From Streptomyces sp. WMMC500 (GTDB taxonomy: Bacteria > Actinomycetota > Actinomycetes > Streptomycetales > Streptomycetaceae): a stretch of 64,000 nucleotides of DNA. Both the position numbers and the translations under genes were made by a program. Positions 36,692 to 46,446 of this stretch are shown one piece after another. The notes under the pieces are model-generated. The model was not told the origin of the DNA. It did no database searches and saw only the letters and a list, made by a program, of their open reading frames with translations. The stretch's first letter is position 1. Every line of letters begins with the position of its first letter. The stretch spans positions 5,467,001-5,531,000 of the forward strand of contig NZ_CP114905.1 of the NCBI RefSeq assembly GCF_027497195.1, written 5' to 3'.

Positions 36692-37182
36692 CGCGCGTAC
36701 GCGGCCTGGCCGCGCGGCTGCGCGACCGCCTGGCGGAGCGGGCGGACCGCCTGGACGACCGGGGCTCGGGCGCGGGCGCGGTCATCATCTTCGCGTTCCT
36801 GTTCATGGCGCTGGCCGCGTTCGTGGTGGACGGCGGCCTGGCGATCTCGCAGCGCGAGCGGGCCGCGGACATCGCGGAGCAGGCGGCCCGGTACGCGGCG
36901 CAGGACACCGACAAGGAAGCGCTCTACGAGGGGCAGACCGACCTGGAGGCGCCGATCCGGTTCGAGAACTGCGACAGCCGCGTCCAGGAGTTCATGTCCC
37001 ATGTGACGGTCCACAACGGCGATGTCGAGGCCGCGACGTGTACGAGCGCCGCGGCCGACCACGTCGAGGTCGAGATCGTCCTCAGCTACCGCCCGCTGCT
37101 GACGGGCCTGGCCCTCAGCGGCCCCCTGGAGGCCACCGGTACGGCCCGCGCGGAGCCCCGCACCGAGGTCGGCGAGCCGTAG
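36688..37182 (+). CDS. TadG/TadE-like pilus assembly protein
   Basis: This 164-aa protein has a membrane segment AVIIFAFLFMALAAFVVDGG after a basic N-terminus, followed by a soluble domain with two Cys (FENCDSR, AATCTSA). It matches the putative Flp pilus-assembly TadG N-terminal type. Last gene of the Tad operon. No prepilin peptidase gene is present in this window. Confidence 0.78.
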   Translation: MTRVRGLAARLRDRLAERADRLDDRGSGAGAVIIFAFLFMALAAFVVDGGLAISQRERAADIAEQAARYAAQDTDKEALYEGQTDLEAPIRFENCDSRVQEFMSHVTVHNGDVEAATCTSAAADHVEVEIVLSYRPLLTGLALSGPLEATGTARAEPRTEVGEP

Positions 37183-37357
37183 ACCCGCGCGTCCGGAGGA
37201 GCCGCGGAGCGGGTCTGTGGGCCGTACGCGGGAGGCTGTCCTGCCAATCGGGGGAATTGGCCCCGCCGCGGCACGCTCTGCCCCGGACATCGGTCAGATA
37301 GTCATACAAACCGGACCGAGGCGACCGCCTCACTCCGCTGACTGTCTAGGGGCATCT

Positions 37358-37723
37358 GTGCTGAAGAGAACGAAGACTGCCGTCGCGCTCGCCGCGGGAG
37401 CCATGGCGCTGGGAGTGCTGGGCGCGGCTCCCGTGGCGGCCACCACGACGACGGGCCACGCGCCCTCGATGAAGACCTGGGACGACTGGCGCCACGAGCA
37501 GCGCGGCGTGGTGATCGCCAAGCCCGGCGTCCTGATCCGCGAGCAGCCCACCACCGCCTCCCGCCAGAAGGGCTTCATCCCGCGCGGTGAGATCGTCTGG
37601 ATCGACTGCAAGGTCGAAGGCCAGGACGTATTCGGTAACTCCCTCTGGTACAAGATCAAGTCCCACAACGGCTTCGTCGCCGCGCGCTGGGTCAAGAACG
37701 TGGACCACATCCCGTTCTGCTGA
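37358..37723 (+). CDS. Secreted SH3-like domain protein
   Basis: This 121-aa protein has a Sec signal (LKRTKTAVALAAGAMALGVLGAAPVA) and a single bacterial SH3-type domain with PGVLIREQPTTASRQKGFIPRGE and a C-terminal Cys. One Cys near IDCKVEG may pair with it. Such domains bind cell-wall or surface material. GTG 37358 is about 10 bases after CTAGGGG. Monocistronic, between the Tad operon and the LysM protein. Confidence 0.8.
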   Translation: MLKRTKTAVALAAGAMALGVLGAAPVAATTTTGHAPSMKTWDDWRHEQRGVVIAKPGVLIREQPTTASRQKGFIPRGEIVWIDCKVEGQDVFGNSLWYKIKSHNGFVAARWVKNVDHIPFC

Positions 37724-38016
37724 CCGCGCGGACGCTGCCCGTACCGTGTGGGCCGCCGGAGCCGCACCGCCGAGCGCGGGGCGGCTCCGGCGGCCCTGCC
37801 GCGCGCTGGCGGCCCGCACGGCGGGCACACGCTGCACGGCCGCGGTGACGAGGTCGTGACGAGGCAGTCACCTGCCTGGGCTCGACCCCCAAAAGGGCCT
37901 TCGGTAACGTCAGGTGGGCAAGTACGGGGACGCCGCCCAGCGGCCTGCGCACGAAGGGCGCGCGCCGGGGGGGTCGCGGTCCGCGCCGCGCCGACCGGGA
38001 GGGCTCAGGACCAGCG

Positions 38017-41000
38017 ATGGCACGCAGCAGCGCGAACAGGACTCCGGTACCGGTACGCATCCGGCGCAGGACCTTCGGCGACGTCCTGAGGGCGTTCTTC
38101 GCCTTCCTCGCGCTCGTGGTGCTGGTCGTCGGCGTACCGGGCGCGCTGGCCTACTTCGTCGGCTGGCCGCTGCCCGACTCCGCGCCCACCCTCAGCATGC
38201 TCAACGAGGACGTGACCGCCGACGTCTTCGTCAAGGTCTTCGCGGTCGTCGTCTGGCTGGCCTGGGCGCAGTTCGCCGCCTGCGTGCTCGTCGAGGCCAA
38301 GGCCGCCGTCTCCGGCATGGGCATGCCGGGACGGGTGCCCGGCTCCGGCGCCAGCCAGGCGCTCGCCCGCCAGCTCGTCGCCGCCGTGCTGCTGCTCACC
38401 GCCAGCGCCGCCAGCTTCGCGCCGGGCCTGTCCCAGCTCGGCGAGCAGCTCGACCAGCACAAGCAGCCGCCCGTCGCCGCCGCCCAGCAGACCCCGGGCC
38501 AGCAGGTCGACACCAGGCCCGCGGTGGACGTCGAGACCCCCGGGGGCCAGGGCGCCGGCGGCGAGGTCCACAAGGACACCCGCGAACAGGCCGAGCGGGA
38601 CACGAAGTTCTACCGCATCCAGCCGCCCGAGGGCCGCCACCACGACTCGCTGTGGGAGATCGCCGAACGGCACCTGGGCGATGGCCGCCGCTACGGCGAG
38701 ATCTACCAGCTCAACAAGGACCGCATCCAGCCCGACGGCTCCAAGCTCAGCCAGGCCAGCCTCATCCGCCCCGGCTGGATCATGGAGATGCCGGCCGACG
38801 CCCACGGCGGCGACCTGGTCGAGATGCCCGAGGACCGCGACGAGGTGTCGAAGTCCGAGGCCGCGCAGATCGACGAGTACGACAAGTCCAGCCCCACGCT
38901 CGACGAGCGCGGCAAGGGCGGCGACGACGGGCACGCCACCTCCGGCCGCGGCGAGCGCCTCGTGCCCGACACCCCGGCCGTCGACCGCGACGCCGGCGAC
39001 CGGACCGGCGGGCAGTCGGTCCAGCAGATACCCACCCGCGAGAGCGACGGCGACGACGCCGGTGCGGACCACGGCGACCGGGTGGCGCCCGAGGTGCACG
39101 GCGACGGCGGCGGCATCGGGCTGCCGGAGGTGCTCATCGCCGCGCCGCTGCTCGCCGCCGGCGTGCTCGGCGCGCTGAGCCGGCGCCGCCGGCAGGCGCT
39201 GTGGCAGGCGGCGTTCCAGACCGGCGGCGCGGGCCGTACGGGCGCGGAGCCCACCGGGCGCGCCGCGCTCGCCCGCGACGCGCTGCTCGTGGGCGCCGAC
39301 CCCGGCGGCGTGCGCTTCCTCGACCGCGCCCTGCGCGGCCTGTCCGCCTCGCTGACCGAGGCCGCCCGCCCGCTGCCCACGATCTACGCCGCCTGGCTGA
39401 CCGAGGGCGACCTGTACCTGCAACTGGCCGGCGTGGCGGGCGAGCCGCCCGCCCCGTGGCGTACCGGCCAGGACCAGACGTTCTGGCGCATCGACCGCGC
39501 CGACGTGGAGAGCTATCCGCAGCCCGAGGAGGCCGACGACGCCGCGGCCCCGTACCCCGGTCTCGCCAGCCTCGGCACCCGCGAGGAGGCCCGGCTGCTG
39601 CTGAACCTGGAGGCCGTCCCCGGCATCGCCGCCGTCAAGGGCGCCCCCGCGGACCGGCTCGCCGTGCTGTCGTCGATCGCCGCGGAGCTGGCCACCAACG
39701 GGTGGTCGGACCGGATGTCGGTGACCGTCGTCGGCTTCGGCGCGCGGCTGACGGAGCTGGCGCCGACGCGCGTGCGCTACCTGGAGGACGTGCCGGCGCT
39801 CATCGAGGTCATGGAGGCCGAGTCCGCCCAGCGCGCCAACGCCCTCGGCAACGCCGGCCACGACAGCGTGCTCACCGGCCGCGCGGGACACGCGGGCCGT
39901 ACGCAGTGGGCGCCGCACCTCGTCCTCGTCGCCGTCGAGCCCACCGCCGCCGAGGCCGACCAACTCGCCCACCTCGCCGGCGGCTCCTCGCGGCTGGGCA
40001 TCGGCTACCTCGTCGGCACCGGCCAGGAGGAACTGGCCGGCGCCTCCTGGGAGTTCGAGATCACCCGCGACGGGCGGCTGCGCGCCCCGCTGCTGGGCCT
40101 GGAGCTGGCCGCACAGCGGCTGCCGCAGGAGCAGCACGACGCGCTGGTGGACCTCTTCTCGCAGGTGGAGGTCGAGGGGGCGGCGACGAGCGGCACGGAC
40201 GGGCGCGGGATCTCCGTCACGCGCGCGGCGGGCGAGGTGGGCTTCACCGTGGACCTGTCGGAGCAGGGGCGGCCGGCGGTGTACGCGCGGCTGCTCGGTT
40301 CGTACGAGATCATGGGCCTGGCCGAGCCGGACGGCGAGCGCAGCCCGCTGCTCCGGGAGGCGCTGGCGCTGCTGCTGTTCCACCGCGAGGGCGTGCACCC
40401 GCAGGTGCTCGCCGCGGCGCTGTGGCCGCGCGGCGTGACGGACGACGTGCGCGACGCCTTCGTCGAGCGGCTGGTGGACTGGCTGGGCCGCGACCCCTCC
40501 GGAGCGGCACGGCTCGCGCCGGACGCGGACGGGCGGCTGGCGCTGTCCAGGTCGGTGGTCTCCGACTGGGACGTGCTGCGCACGCTGCACCTCGAAGCGA
40601 CCGACCCCACCCGGCAGTCGAGCCCCCAGACGCGGGAGCGGCTGCTCAACGACGCGCTGGCGCTGGCCGCGGGCCCGCTGCTCGCGGACCGGCCGCAGGG
40701 GCGGTACGGCTGGCTGTCCAACGAGATCGTGGAGGCCCAACTGCCGCTGCTCGTCGCCGACGCGGGCCTGGCGCTCTCCGCGCTGCGCCGCGAGTCGGGG
40801 CAGGCGGACGGCGCGGTCGCCGCCGTGCAGGCGGCACTGGTCGTCGCGCCGGCGGACGAGCGGCTGTGGAACGAACTGCTGCGCGCGGTGCACGCCACCG
40901 GCGAGACCGCCCGCCTCCAGGCCACCGCCTCCGACCTCCTCGACCGCTCCGCGGCCCTGCACGGAGCCCGCGGCCTGCCGCCGCGAACGGAGGCGCTGCT

Positions 41001-41058
41001 GGACGAGTTGCTGCCGGGCTGGCGCGCCCACGCGGGGACGGCGGGCGCGGCGAGCTGA
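38017..41058 (+). CDS. Membrane LysM plus BTAD transcriptional-activator-like protein
   Basis: This 1013-aa protein has two or three N-terminal membrane segments (residues about 20-140), a LysM-like domain (about 198-260: SLWEIAERHLGDGRRYGEIYQ and IRPGWIMEMP), and another membrane segment near residue 375. A long middle domain follows, without a P-loop. The C-terminal about 250 residues are an OmpR-like wing-helix plus BTAD domain, like SARP/AfsR activators (LALLLFHREGVHPQVLAAALWP, then GYGWLSNEIVEAQLPLLVADAG-like TPR). It may link envelope state to transcription. It follows the Tad operon, where such proteins are often found. Confidence 0.8.
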   Translation: MARSSANRTPVPVRIRRRTFGDVLRAFFAFLALVVLVVGVPGALAYFVGWPLPDSAPTLSMLNEDVTADVFVKVFAVVVWLAWAQFAACVLVEAKAAVSGMGMPGRVPGSGASQALARQLVAAVLLLTASAASFAPGLSQLGEQLDQHKQPPVAAAQQTPGQQVDTRPAVDVETPGGQGAGGEVHKDTREQAERDTKFYRIQPPEGRHHDSLWEIAERHLGDGRRYGEIYQLNKDRIQPDGSKLSQASLIRPGWIMEMPADAHGGDLVEMPEDRDEVSKSEAAQIDEYDKSSPTLDERGKGGDDGHATSGRGERLVPDTPAVDRDAGDRTGGQSVQQIPTRESDGDDAGADHGDRVAPEVHGDGGGIGLPEVLIAAPLLAAGVLGALSRRRRQALWQAAFQTGGAGRTGAEPTGRAALARDALLVGADPGGVRFLDRALRGLSASLTEAARPLPTIYAAWLTEGDLYLQLAGVAGEPPAPWRTGQDQTFWRIDRADVESYPQPEEADDAAAPYPGLASLGTREEARLLLNLEAVPGIAAVKGAPADRLAVLSSIAAELATNGWSDRMSVTVVGFGARLTELAPTRVRYLEDVPALIEVMEAESAQRANALGNAGHDSVLTGRAGHAGRTQWAPHLVLVAVEPTAAEADQLAHLAGGSSRLGIGYLVGTGQEELAGASWEFEITRDGRLRAPLLGLELAAQRLPQEQHDALVDLFSQVEVEGAATSGTDGRGISVTRAAGEVGFTVDLSEQGRPAVYARLLGSYEIMGLAEPDGERSPLLREALALLLFHREGVHPQVLAAALWPRGVTDDVRDAFVERLVDWLGRDPSGAARLAPDADGRLALSRSVVSDWDVLRTLHLEATDPTRQSSPQTRERLLNDALALAAGPLLADRPQGRYGWLSNEIVEAQLPLLVADAGLALSALRRESGQADGAVAAVQAALVVAPADERLWNELLRAVHATGETARLQATASDLLDRSAALHGARGLPPRTEALLDELLPGWRAHAGTAGAAS

Positions 41059-41208
41059 GCGCGGCCCCGTCCGGCGGGCCGCGGCGTGCGCCGTGCGCCG
41101 TGCGCCGTGCGCCGCGCCCGGGTCCGGCGCGGCGTCGACGTGACCTTCGGGCCGTCCGACCGCGTAGGGTGCGGCGGGAGCCGGCCCGTACCGCGAAGGA
41201 GTCACCGC

Positions 41209-42192
41209 ATGCGTACCCGCATACTCGGCCGGACCGGGGTCGAAGTCACCGAACTCGGCTTCGGCGGCGGCCCGCTGGGCGGCCTGTTCGAGCCGCTGGA
41301 CGACGCCACCGCGGCGCAGGCCCTGGCCGCGGCGTGGGACGGCGGGATCCGCTACTTCGACACCTCGCCGCACTACGGCATCGGCCACTCCGAGCGCCGC
41401 CTCGGCGACCTGCTGCGCGCCAAGCCGCGGACGGGGTTCACGCTGTCGACGAAGGTCGGCCGGCTGCTCGTGCCCCAGGATCCGGCCGGCCGCATGGACG
41501 AGGCGTTCGCCGTGCCGGCCACGCATCGCCGGGTGTGGGACTTCTCCCGCGACGGCATCCGGCGCAGCGTCGAGGACTCCCTCGCTCGCATGGGCGTGGA
41601 CCGGATCGACGTGCTGTATCTGCACGACGCCGAGGAGCACTTCGAGGCCGCGCTGCGCGACGGCTACCCGGCGCTCGCCGAGCTGCGCGCCGAGGGCGTG
41701 GTCGGCGCGGTCGGCGCGGGGATGTACGACCCCGGCAAGCTGACCCGCCTGGTGCGCGAGACCGACGTGGACGTCGTGATGCTCTCCGGCCGGTACACCC
41801 TGCTGGACCACAGCGCTCTGGACGAGCTGCTGCCCGCCTGTGCGGAGCGCGGGGTCTCGGTCCTCGCGGCCTCCGTCTTCAACTCCGGGCTGCTGGCGAC
41901 CGACCGGCCCGAGCCGGGAGCCCGCTTCGACTACGCGCCCGCCGCGCCCGAGCTGCTGCGGCGGGCGCACCGGATCGCGGACATGTGCGAGGCGCACGGG
42001 GTGACCGCGCCGCAGGCGGCCATGGCCTTCCCGCTGCTGCACCCCGTCGTCGCCGGCGTCGTGGTGGGCATGCGCAGCGCGGACGAGGTGCGGCGCAACC
42101 TCGCCGCGTTCGGCGCGGAGATCCCGGCACAGGTGTGGGCCGACCTGCGGACGGCGGGCCTGCTGGACGAGCGGGCCCCCACCGCCCCGTAG
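41209..42192 (+). CDS. Aldo/keto reductase, aldose dehydrogenase type
   Basis: This 327-aa NADP-dependent reductase has the TIM-barrel signatures GGIRYFDTSPHYGIGHSERRLG (Asp/Tyr active pair), VDRIDVLYLHDAEEH and VLAASVFNSGLLA. The C-terminal GMRSADEVRRN is the cofactor motif. It resembles D-threo-aldose 1-dehydrogenase or L-fucose dehydrogenase-like family members. GAAGGAG before ATG 41209. It is not in an operon with any neighbour. Confidence 0.88.
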   Translation: MRTRILGRTGVEVTELGFGGGPLGGLFEPLDDATAAQALAAAWDGGIRYFDTSPHYGIGHSERRLGDLLRAKPRTGFTLSTKVGRLLVPQDPAGRMDEAFAVPATHRRVWDFSRDGIRRSVEDSLARMGVDRIDVLYLHDAEEHFEAALRDGYPALAELRAEGVVGAVGAGMYDPGKLTRLVRETDVDVVMLSGRYTLLDHSALDELLPACAERGVSVLAASVFNSGLLATDRPEPGARFDYAPAAPELLRRAHRIADMCEAHGVTAPQAAMAFPLLHPVVAGVVVGMRSADEVRRNLAAFGAEIPAQVWADLRTAGLLDERAPTAP

Positions 42193-42213
42193 CGCCGCCC
42201 CGCACCCGCGGGG

Positions 42214-42906
42214 CTACCGCCGCCGCGCGGCTATCCGCTCCCGGCCGCACGCGTACGCCAGCGTGCTGATCAGGTCGGCCACGTCCGGCAGCCACGTGTT
42301 CGACACCGTGGGCCGCCGCACCCACTGCACCGAGCCACTCGTCCCGAACCGCGTCGGCGGTGCCGCCACCCAGCCGCCCTCGCCCCGTACGCCGAGGTCC
42401 AGGGCCGCCGGCGAGACGTAGCCCAGCGCGTGCAGCCCCTCCAGCACCTTCGCCGTGGCGCCCGGCAGCACGAAGAAATGAATCCGCCGGTCCGGCGTCG
42501 CCGCCACCGGCCCCGGCTCCGTGCGCTCCCGCTCCAGCCGCGCCAGCGCCAGGCACCCGGCGTCCTCCGCCACGTCCACGACGTCGAACGCCCGCCCGGT
42601 GGGCAGCAGGACGGCCGCCCGCGGGTGCTTCGCCCACATGCGGCGCACGGTGGTGGGGCCGGACGTGGCCGCCGCCTGCCAGTCGCGCCGCGCGGGGTGC
42701 GCGCCCGGCGCGCGGCACGCCGCGTCGCCGCAGGAGCACCGCTGTGCGCCGGCCCCGTCCCCGGTCTCGGTCCATGTGCCCGGCACGACGTCCCAGTGCT
42801 GGTCCTCCGCGTACCGCAGGGCTGCGGACAGCAGTTCTTCGCTCCGATCGTGCGAGTTCTCCTGTCGGGGTACGTGCGTCGCCTCTGCTCCCGGGGTCTC
42901 GTTCAC
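42214..42906 (-). CDS. Bifunctional primase/polymerase-like domain protein
   Basis: This 230-aa protein shows the DNA primase/polymerase N-terminal fold: an EELLSAALRYAEDQHWDVVPGTW start, the HPARRDW segment and the FDVVDVAEDAG strand. A Cys-rich zinc-like RCSCGDAACRAPGAH segment is present. Catalytic residues of true Prim-Pol enzymes are incompletely visible, and similar short Streptomyces proteins are stand-alone. It is divergent from the regulator at 43100. Role unknown. Confidence 0.75.
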   Translation of the reverse strand: MNETPGAEATHVPRQENSHDRSEELLSAALRYAEDQHWDVVPGTWTETGDGAGAQRCSCGDAACRAPGAHPARRDWQAAATSGPTTVRRMWAKHPRAAVLLPTGRAFDVVDVAEDAGCLALARLERERTEPGPVAATPDRRIHFFVLPGATAKVLEGLHALGYVSPAALDLGVRGEGGWVAAPPTRFGTSGSVQWVRRPTVSNTWLPDVADLISTLAYACGRERIAARRR

Positions 42907-43099
42907 GAACGGCTCAACTCCAGCCGTGAGCAGGGGTTACGGGCCCTCGCCGGCTTCGCGCGAAGCAACGTTCCGGCAGTGGGGCGCACGGATGCGCGGA
43001 TGGGGAGCATGGCGTTTTCCGCTGATTTTGCGGGAAATGATCGTCCTGGCGGTTCCGTCAGGAGCCGGCCGAGCACGGCCCCCTGAGGGAGGACTACCC

Positions 43100-44752
43100 A
43101 TGGCCGCCAGGCCAATCGAGGCACGCACGCCGAACGTACGACTTCAGGTGGTGATCGAAGAGGCCGGCTGCTCCAACGCGGGGCTGGCCCGCCGCGTCAA
43201 CATGTGCGGCCGCGAACACGGCCTCGACCTGCGCTACGACAAGACCTCCGTGGCCCGCTGGCTGCGCGGCCAGCGCCCCCGCGGCCAGGCGCCCGCGATG
43301 ATCGCCGAGGCGCTGGGCCGCAAGCTCGGCCGCGCGGTCACCCTGGACGAGGTCGGCATGGCCGACTCCCGGCACTCCGGCACCGCGCTGGGCCTCATCT
43401 ACGCCCCGACCGTCACCGCCGCCGTGGAGCAGGTCAGCGAGCTGTGGCGCGCCGATGTGGGCCGGCGCGAGGTGCTGACCCGCGCGACCCCCGTGGCCTC
43501 CGCGCTCGTCGAGCCCAGCCGCGACTGGCTGATCAGCGCGCCGGGGCCGCCGCTCGCCCGGACCTCGGGCCGGCTCGTCACCCGCTCCGACGTGACCGCC
43601 GTACGGGAGACGACCGCCACCCTCGCCGCCCTCGACCGCCGGTACGGCAGCGGCCACTACCGGCCGGTGACCGTGCACTACCTCAACTCCGTCGTCTCCG
43701 GCCTGCTCTCCGGCCGCTACGACGACGCGGTCGGCCGCGAACTCCTCGCCGCCGCCGCCCGGATGACCGAGCTGGCCGGCGGCATGGCCGCCGACACGGG
43801 CCTGCCGGGCGTCGCCCAGCGCTACTACGTCCAGGCCCTGCGCCTCGCCGACGCGGCCGGCGACCGCGCCTTCGGCGGCTACGTCCTGGCCGCCGGCATG
43901 AGCCGGCTGGCCGCCGCGCTGGGCAACCACCGGGAGGTCGTCCAACTGGCCCGTACCGCGCGCGAGGGCACGCGCGACCGCGTGCCGCCGCGCGCCGAGG
44001 CGCTGTTCAGCGCCGCCGAGGCGCGCGGCGCGGCGGGACTCGGCGACGAGGCGGCGTTCCGCGAGGCGGCGGCGCGGGCCCTGGCCGCGCTGGAGCAGGC
44101 GGAGTCGAGCGGGACGCGCGGGGGGAGCGCGACGGCCGGGGCGGGCGGGGCGGGGAGGGCGGCCGGGATGAGCGCGACGGGCGGGGCGAGTACGACCGTG
44201 GGCGCGGGTGCGACGGGCGGTGCGGGTGCGACAGGCAGTGCGAGTACGGCGGGTGCGACGGGCGGTGCGGGTGCGACAGGCAGTGCGAGTACGGCGGGTG
44301 CGGCGGGCGGTGCGGGTGCGGCGGGCGGTGCGCGGGATCCCGGGCGCGACCCGGCGCGCGGGCGCGAACCCGCGTGGCTGGCCCGCTTCGGCCGCCCCGC
44401 GCTCGCCTACGAACTGGCCTGCAGCCTGCTCGAACTGGGCCGGTACGAGGCCGCCCAGCGGCGCGCGGAGGAGGCGCTCGCCGGACTGCCGGAGTCGTCG
44501 GCGCGGCTGCGCTGCCTCGCGCTCGTCGCGCTGGGGCGGGCGCAGTGCGGGCGGCGCGAGCCTGCTCAGGCGTGCCGTACGGGCGCGCGGGCGCTGCGGA
44601 TGCTCGACGGGCTCGCCTCGGGCCGGGCGGCGGCCGAACTGGCGCGGCTGGCGCGGGGCCTGGAGCCGTACGAGGCGGAGCCGGCGGTGCGGGAGTTCGC
44701 CGCCCGGTGCCATGGGCTGGGCTCTTGGCTCACCGTGGCACCGAGCAGGTAG
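43100..44752 (+). CDS. NsdA-like regulatory protein with internal minisatellite
   Basis: This 550-aa protein starts with a helix-turn-helix-like region (EAGCSNAGLARRVNMCGREH, then YDKTSVARWLRGQRPRG). It continues with a TPR-like helical repeat domain, the layout of Streptomyces NsdA-type developmental/antibiotic regulators. A 60-residue Gly/Ala/Thr/Ser insert (about 345-410) encoded by tandem repeats separates the two TPR halves. ATG 43100 follows GGGAGGAC. Its role in antibiotic control is by analogy only. Confidence 0.72.
   Translation: MAARPIEARTPNVRLQVVIEEAGCSNAGLARRVNMCGREHGLDLRYDKTSVARWLRGQRPRGQAPAMIAEALGRKLGRAVTLDEVGMADSRHSGTALGLIYAPTVTAAVEQVSELWRADVGRREVLTRATPVASALVEPSRDWLISAPGPPLARTSGRLVTRSDVTAVRETTATLAALDRRYGSGHYRPVTVHYLNSVVSGLLSGRYDDAVGRELLAAAARMTELAGGMAADTGLPGVAQRYYVQALRLADAAGDRAFGGYVLAAGMSRLAAALGNHREVVQLARTAREGTRDRVPPRAEALFSAAEARGAAGLGDEAAFREAAARALAALEQAESSGTRGGSATAGAGGAGRAAGMSATGGASTTVGAGATGGAGATGSASTAGATGGAGATGSASTAGAAGGAGAAGGARDPGRDPARGREPAWLARFGRPALAYELACSLLELGRYEAAQRRAEEALAGLPESSARLRCLALVALGRAQCGRREPAQACRTGARALRMLDGLASGRAAAELARLARGLEPYEAEPAVREFAARCHGLGSWLTVAPSR
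44206..44332 (+). repeat. 45-bp tandem repeat inside the regulator gene
   Basis: Two identical 45-bp units (44206-44250 and 44251-44295) are followed by a diverged 37-base partial copy (44296-44332). They encode GATGGAGATGSASTA-type units. Copy number is likely to vary between strains, always in frame because 45 is divisible by three. Confidence 0.85.
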
Positions 44753-44791
44753 TGTCCGGACGGTCAGAGTCCGTACCCATGAGGAGTCCCG

Positions 44792-46366
44792 TTGACCCAC
44801 AACGGACACGGCAGCGAGCCGGACGGCGCCGGGCCGCCCCCGGGCGGCGAGCCGTGGTGGGCTGCACAGGATCCGTCCCCGTCCCCGGCCGCGGCACCCG
44901 CGGAGACCGAGGACGAGTCGACGCAGCAGATACGTCACCTCGGCAACCGCCCGGAGCGCCCGCGGCCGCAGGGCGCCCCGCCGGCCGACCCGCAGCAGCC
45001 CTGGCCGCTCCCGGCCACCCCGGGAGCGCCGGGAGCCGCGGGCCCGGCCGGCGGCCCCCCGGCCGGTACGGGCCGGCCCCAGCCGTCGTACGGCGGCCCC
45101 CCGCACCAGCCGCCGGCCGGCCCGCCCCCGGGCGCGGCGGACGACGCGGCCGCGACCCAGCTCATCCCCCCGGTGTCCGCCGCACCGCAGCAGAGACCCG
45201 GGGACGACGCCGACGCCACCCAGCTCATCCCGCCGCTCCCCGGCCCGTACGAGGCCGCGGGGCCCGGCTACGACCCGCAGGCCGCCGGCCGGCAGCCGCC
45301 CCCGCACCCCGGCGCCGCGCCCGCGCAGCCCCCGGCGCAGCCGCCGTACACCCCGCCGTCCTTCGAGGACGACTCCCCGCGGCCGGCCCGGCACGCGGCA
45401 CCGGTGCACACGCAGTTCGAGGGCCTCTTCCGCGACGCGCCCGGCGGACCGGGCGCCCCCGGCGGAGCCGGGGCACCCGGCGGCGACCCCGGCGCCACGC
45501 AGAAGCTCCCCCCGGTCCTCCGTCCCGGCGGCGGCCCCCCGCCCGCGTACGCCGCCCAGCAGCCCGGCGTCCGGCAGCCCGCCCCGCACGGCCCCGGCGC
45601 CCACGGCCCCGGTCCCCACGGCTCCGCCGCCCACCCCGGCGGCCCGCCCCCGGGCCCGTACGGCAACGGCCCCGGCGGCCCGGGCGGCCGCTACTACGAC
45701 GAGGGCGACGACCACCGCGGCGGCATCCCCCGCTGGGCGGCCATCGCCATCGGCACCGCCGCCTGCGCCGCCGTCGGCATCACCGCCGGCTGGCTCCTCA
45801 GCAGCGGCGACGGCGGCGGCGACACCGCCAGCGGCGCCACGCCGAGCGCCAGCGCCAGCGAGGACCCCGGCGGCGACGGCAAGGACGACGGCGGCGGCGG
45901 CGACAAGCCGGTCAAGGACGACCCCGCCGAGTCGCAGGCCGAGGATCTGGACGCGCTGCTCGCCGAGAGCAACGACAGCCGCGACGCGGTCATCAGCTCG
46001 GTGGAGAACATCCGCCAGTGCAAGGCGCTCGGCAAGGCCGCCAAGGACCTCCGCGACGCGGCCGGCCAGCGCCGCGACCTCGTCGACCGGCTCGCGGACC
46101 TGAGCGTCGACAAGCTCCCGTCGCACCAGGACCTGACCCGCTCGCTCACCGACGCCTGGAACGCCAGCGCCTCCGCCGACGACCACTACGCGAACTGGGC
46201 GGACGCCGCCAAGCGCGGCAGGGGCTGCGGCGGCGGCGGGAACCACCTGTCGGCGGGCAACCGCGCCAGCGGCGACGCCACCACCGCCAAGGAGGAGGCC
46301 GCCGGACTCTGGAACCCGATCGCCGACGAGTACGGCCTCACGCAACGCCAGGCGACGCAACTGTGA
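44792..46366 (+). CDS. Pro/Gly-rich single-pass membrane protein
   Basis: This 524-aa protein has a long disordered Pro/Gly/Ala-rich N-terminal region carrying repeated acidic ATQLIPP-type motifs (AATQLIPPVS, DATQLIPPLP, GATQKLPPV). One membrane helix follows (WAAIAIGTAACAAVGITAGWLL), then a Ser/Asp/Gly linker and an external helical domain with two Cys. It starts at TTG 44792 after GAGGAG. The short Thr-Gln-rich motifs resemble kinase or FHA docking sites in Streptomyces membrane proteins. Function unknown. Confidence 0.72.
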   Translation: MTHNGHGSEPDGAGPPPGGEPWWAAQDPSPSPAAAPAETEDESTQQIRHLGNRPERPRPQGAPPADPQQPWPLPATPGAPGAAGPAGGPPAGTGRPQPSYGGPPHQPPAGPPPGAADDAAATQLIPPVSAAPQQRPGDDADATQLIPPLPGPYEAAGPGYDPQAAGRQPPPHPGAAPAQPPAQPPYTPPSFEDDSPRPARHAAPVHTQFEGLFRDAPGGPGAPGGAGAPGGDPGATQKLPPVLRPGGGPPPAYAAQQPGVRQPAPHGPGAHGPGPHGSAAHPGGPPPGPYGNGPGGPGGRYYDEGDDHRGGIPRWAAIAIGTAACAAVGITAGWLLSSGDGGGDTASGATPSASASEDPGGDGKDDGGGGDKPVKDDPAESQAEDLDALLAESNDSRDAVISSVENIRQCKALGKAAKDLRDAAGQRRDLVDRLADLSVDKLPSHQDLTRSLTDAWNASASADDHYANWADAAKRGRGCGGGGNHLSAGNRASGDATTAKEEAAGLWNPIADEYGLTQRQATQL

Positions 46367-46446
46367 GCCCCGCGGACGGCGCGGGAGGCGACGGCGGCGG
46401 TCCCGTCGGTGAAAGGGCTTCCCGCCGCGACCGCCGTTACTCCACC

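Noticed and set aside
46363-46446. Upstream GTG extension of the protein before purU
   Set aside because: It would add 28 Gly/Arg/Asp-rich residues without a ribosome site, so I used ATG 46447, though coupling to the preceding stop keeps it possible.
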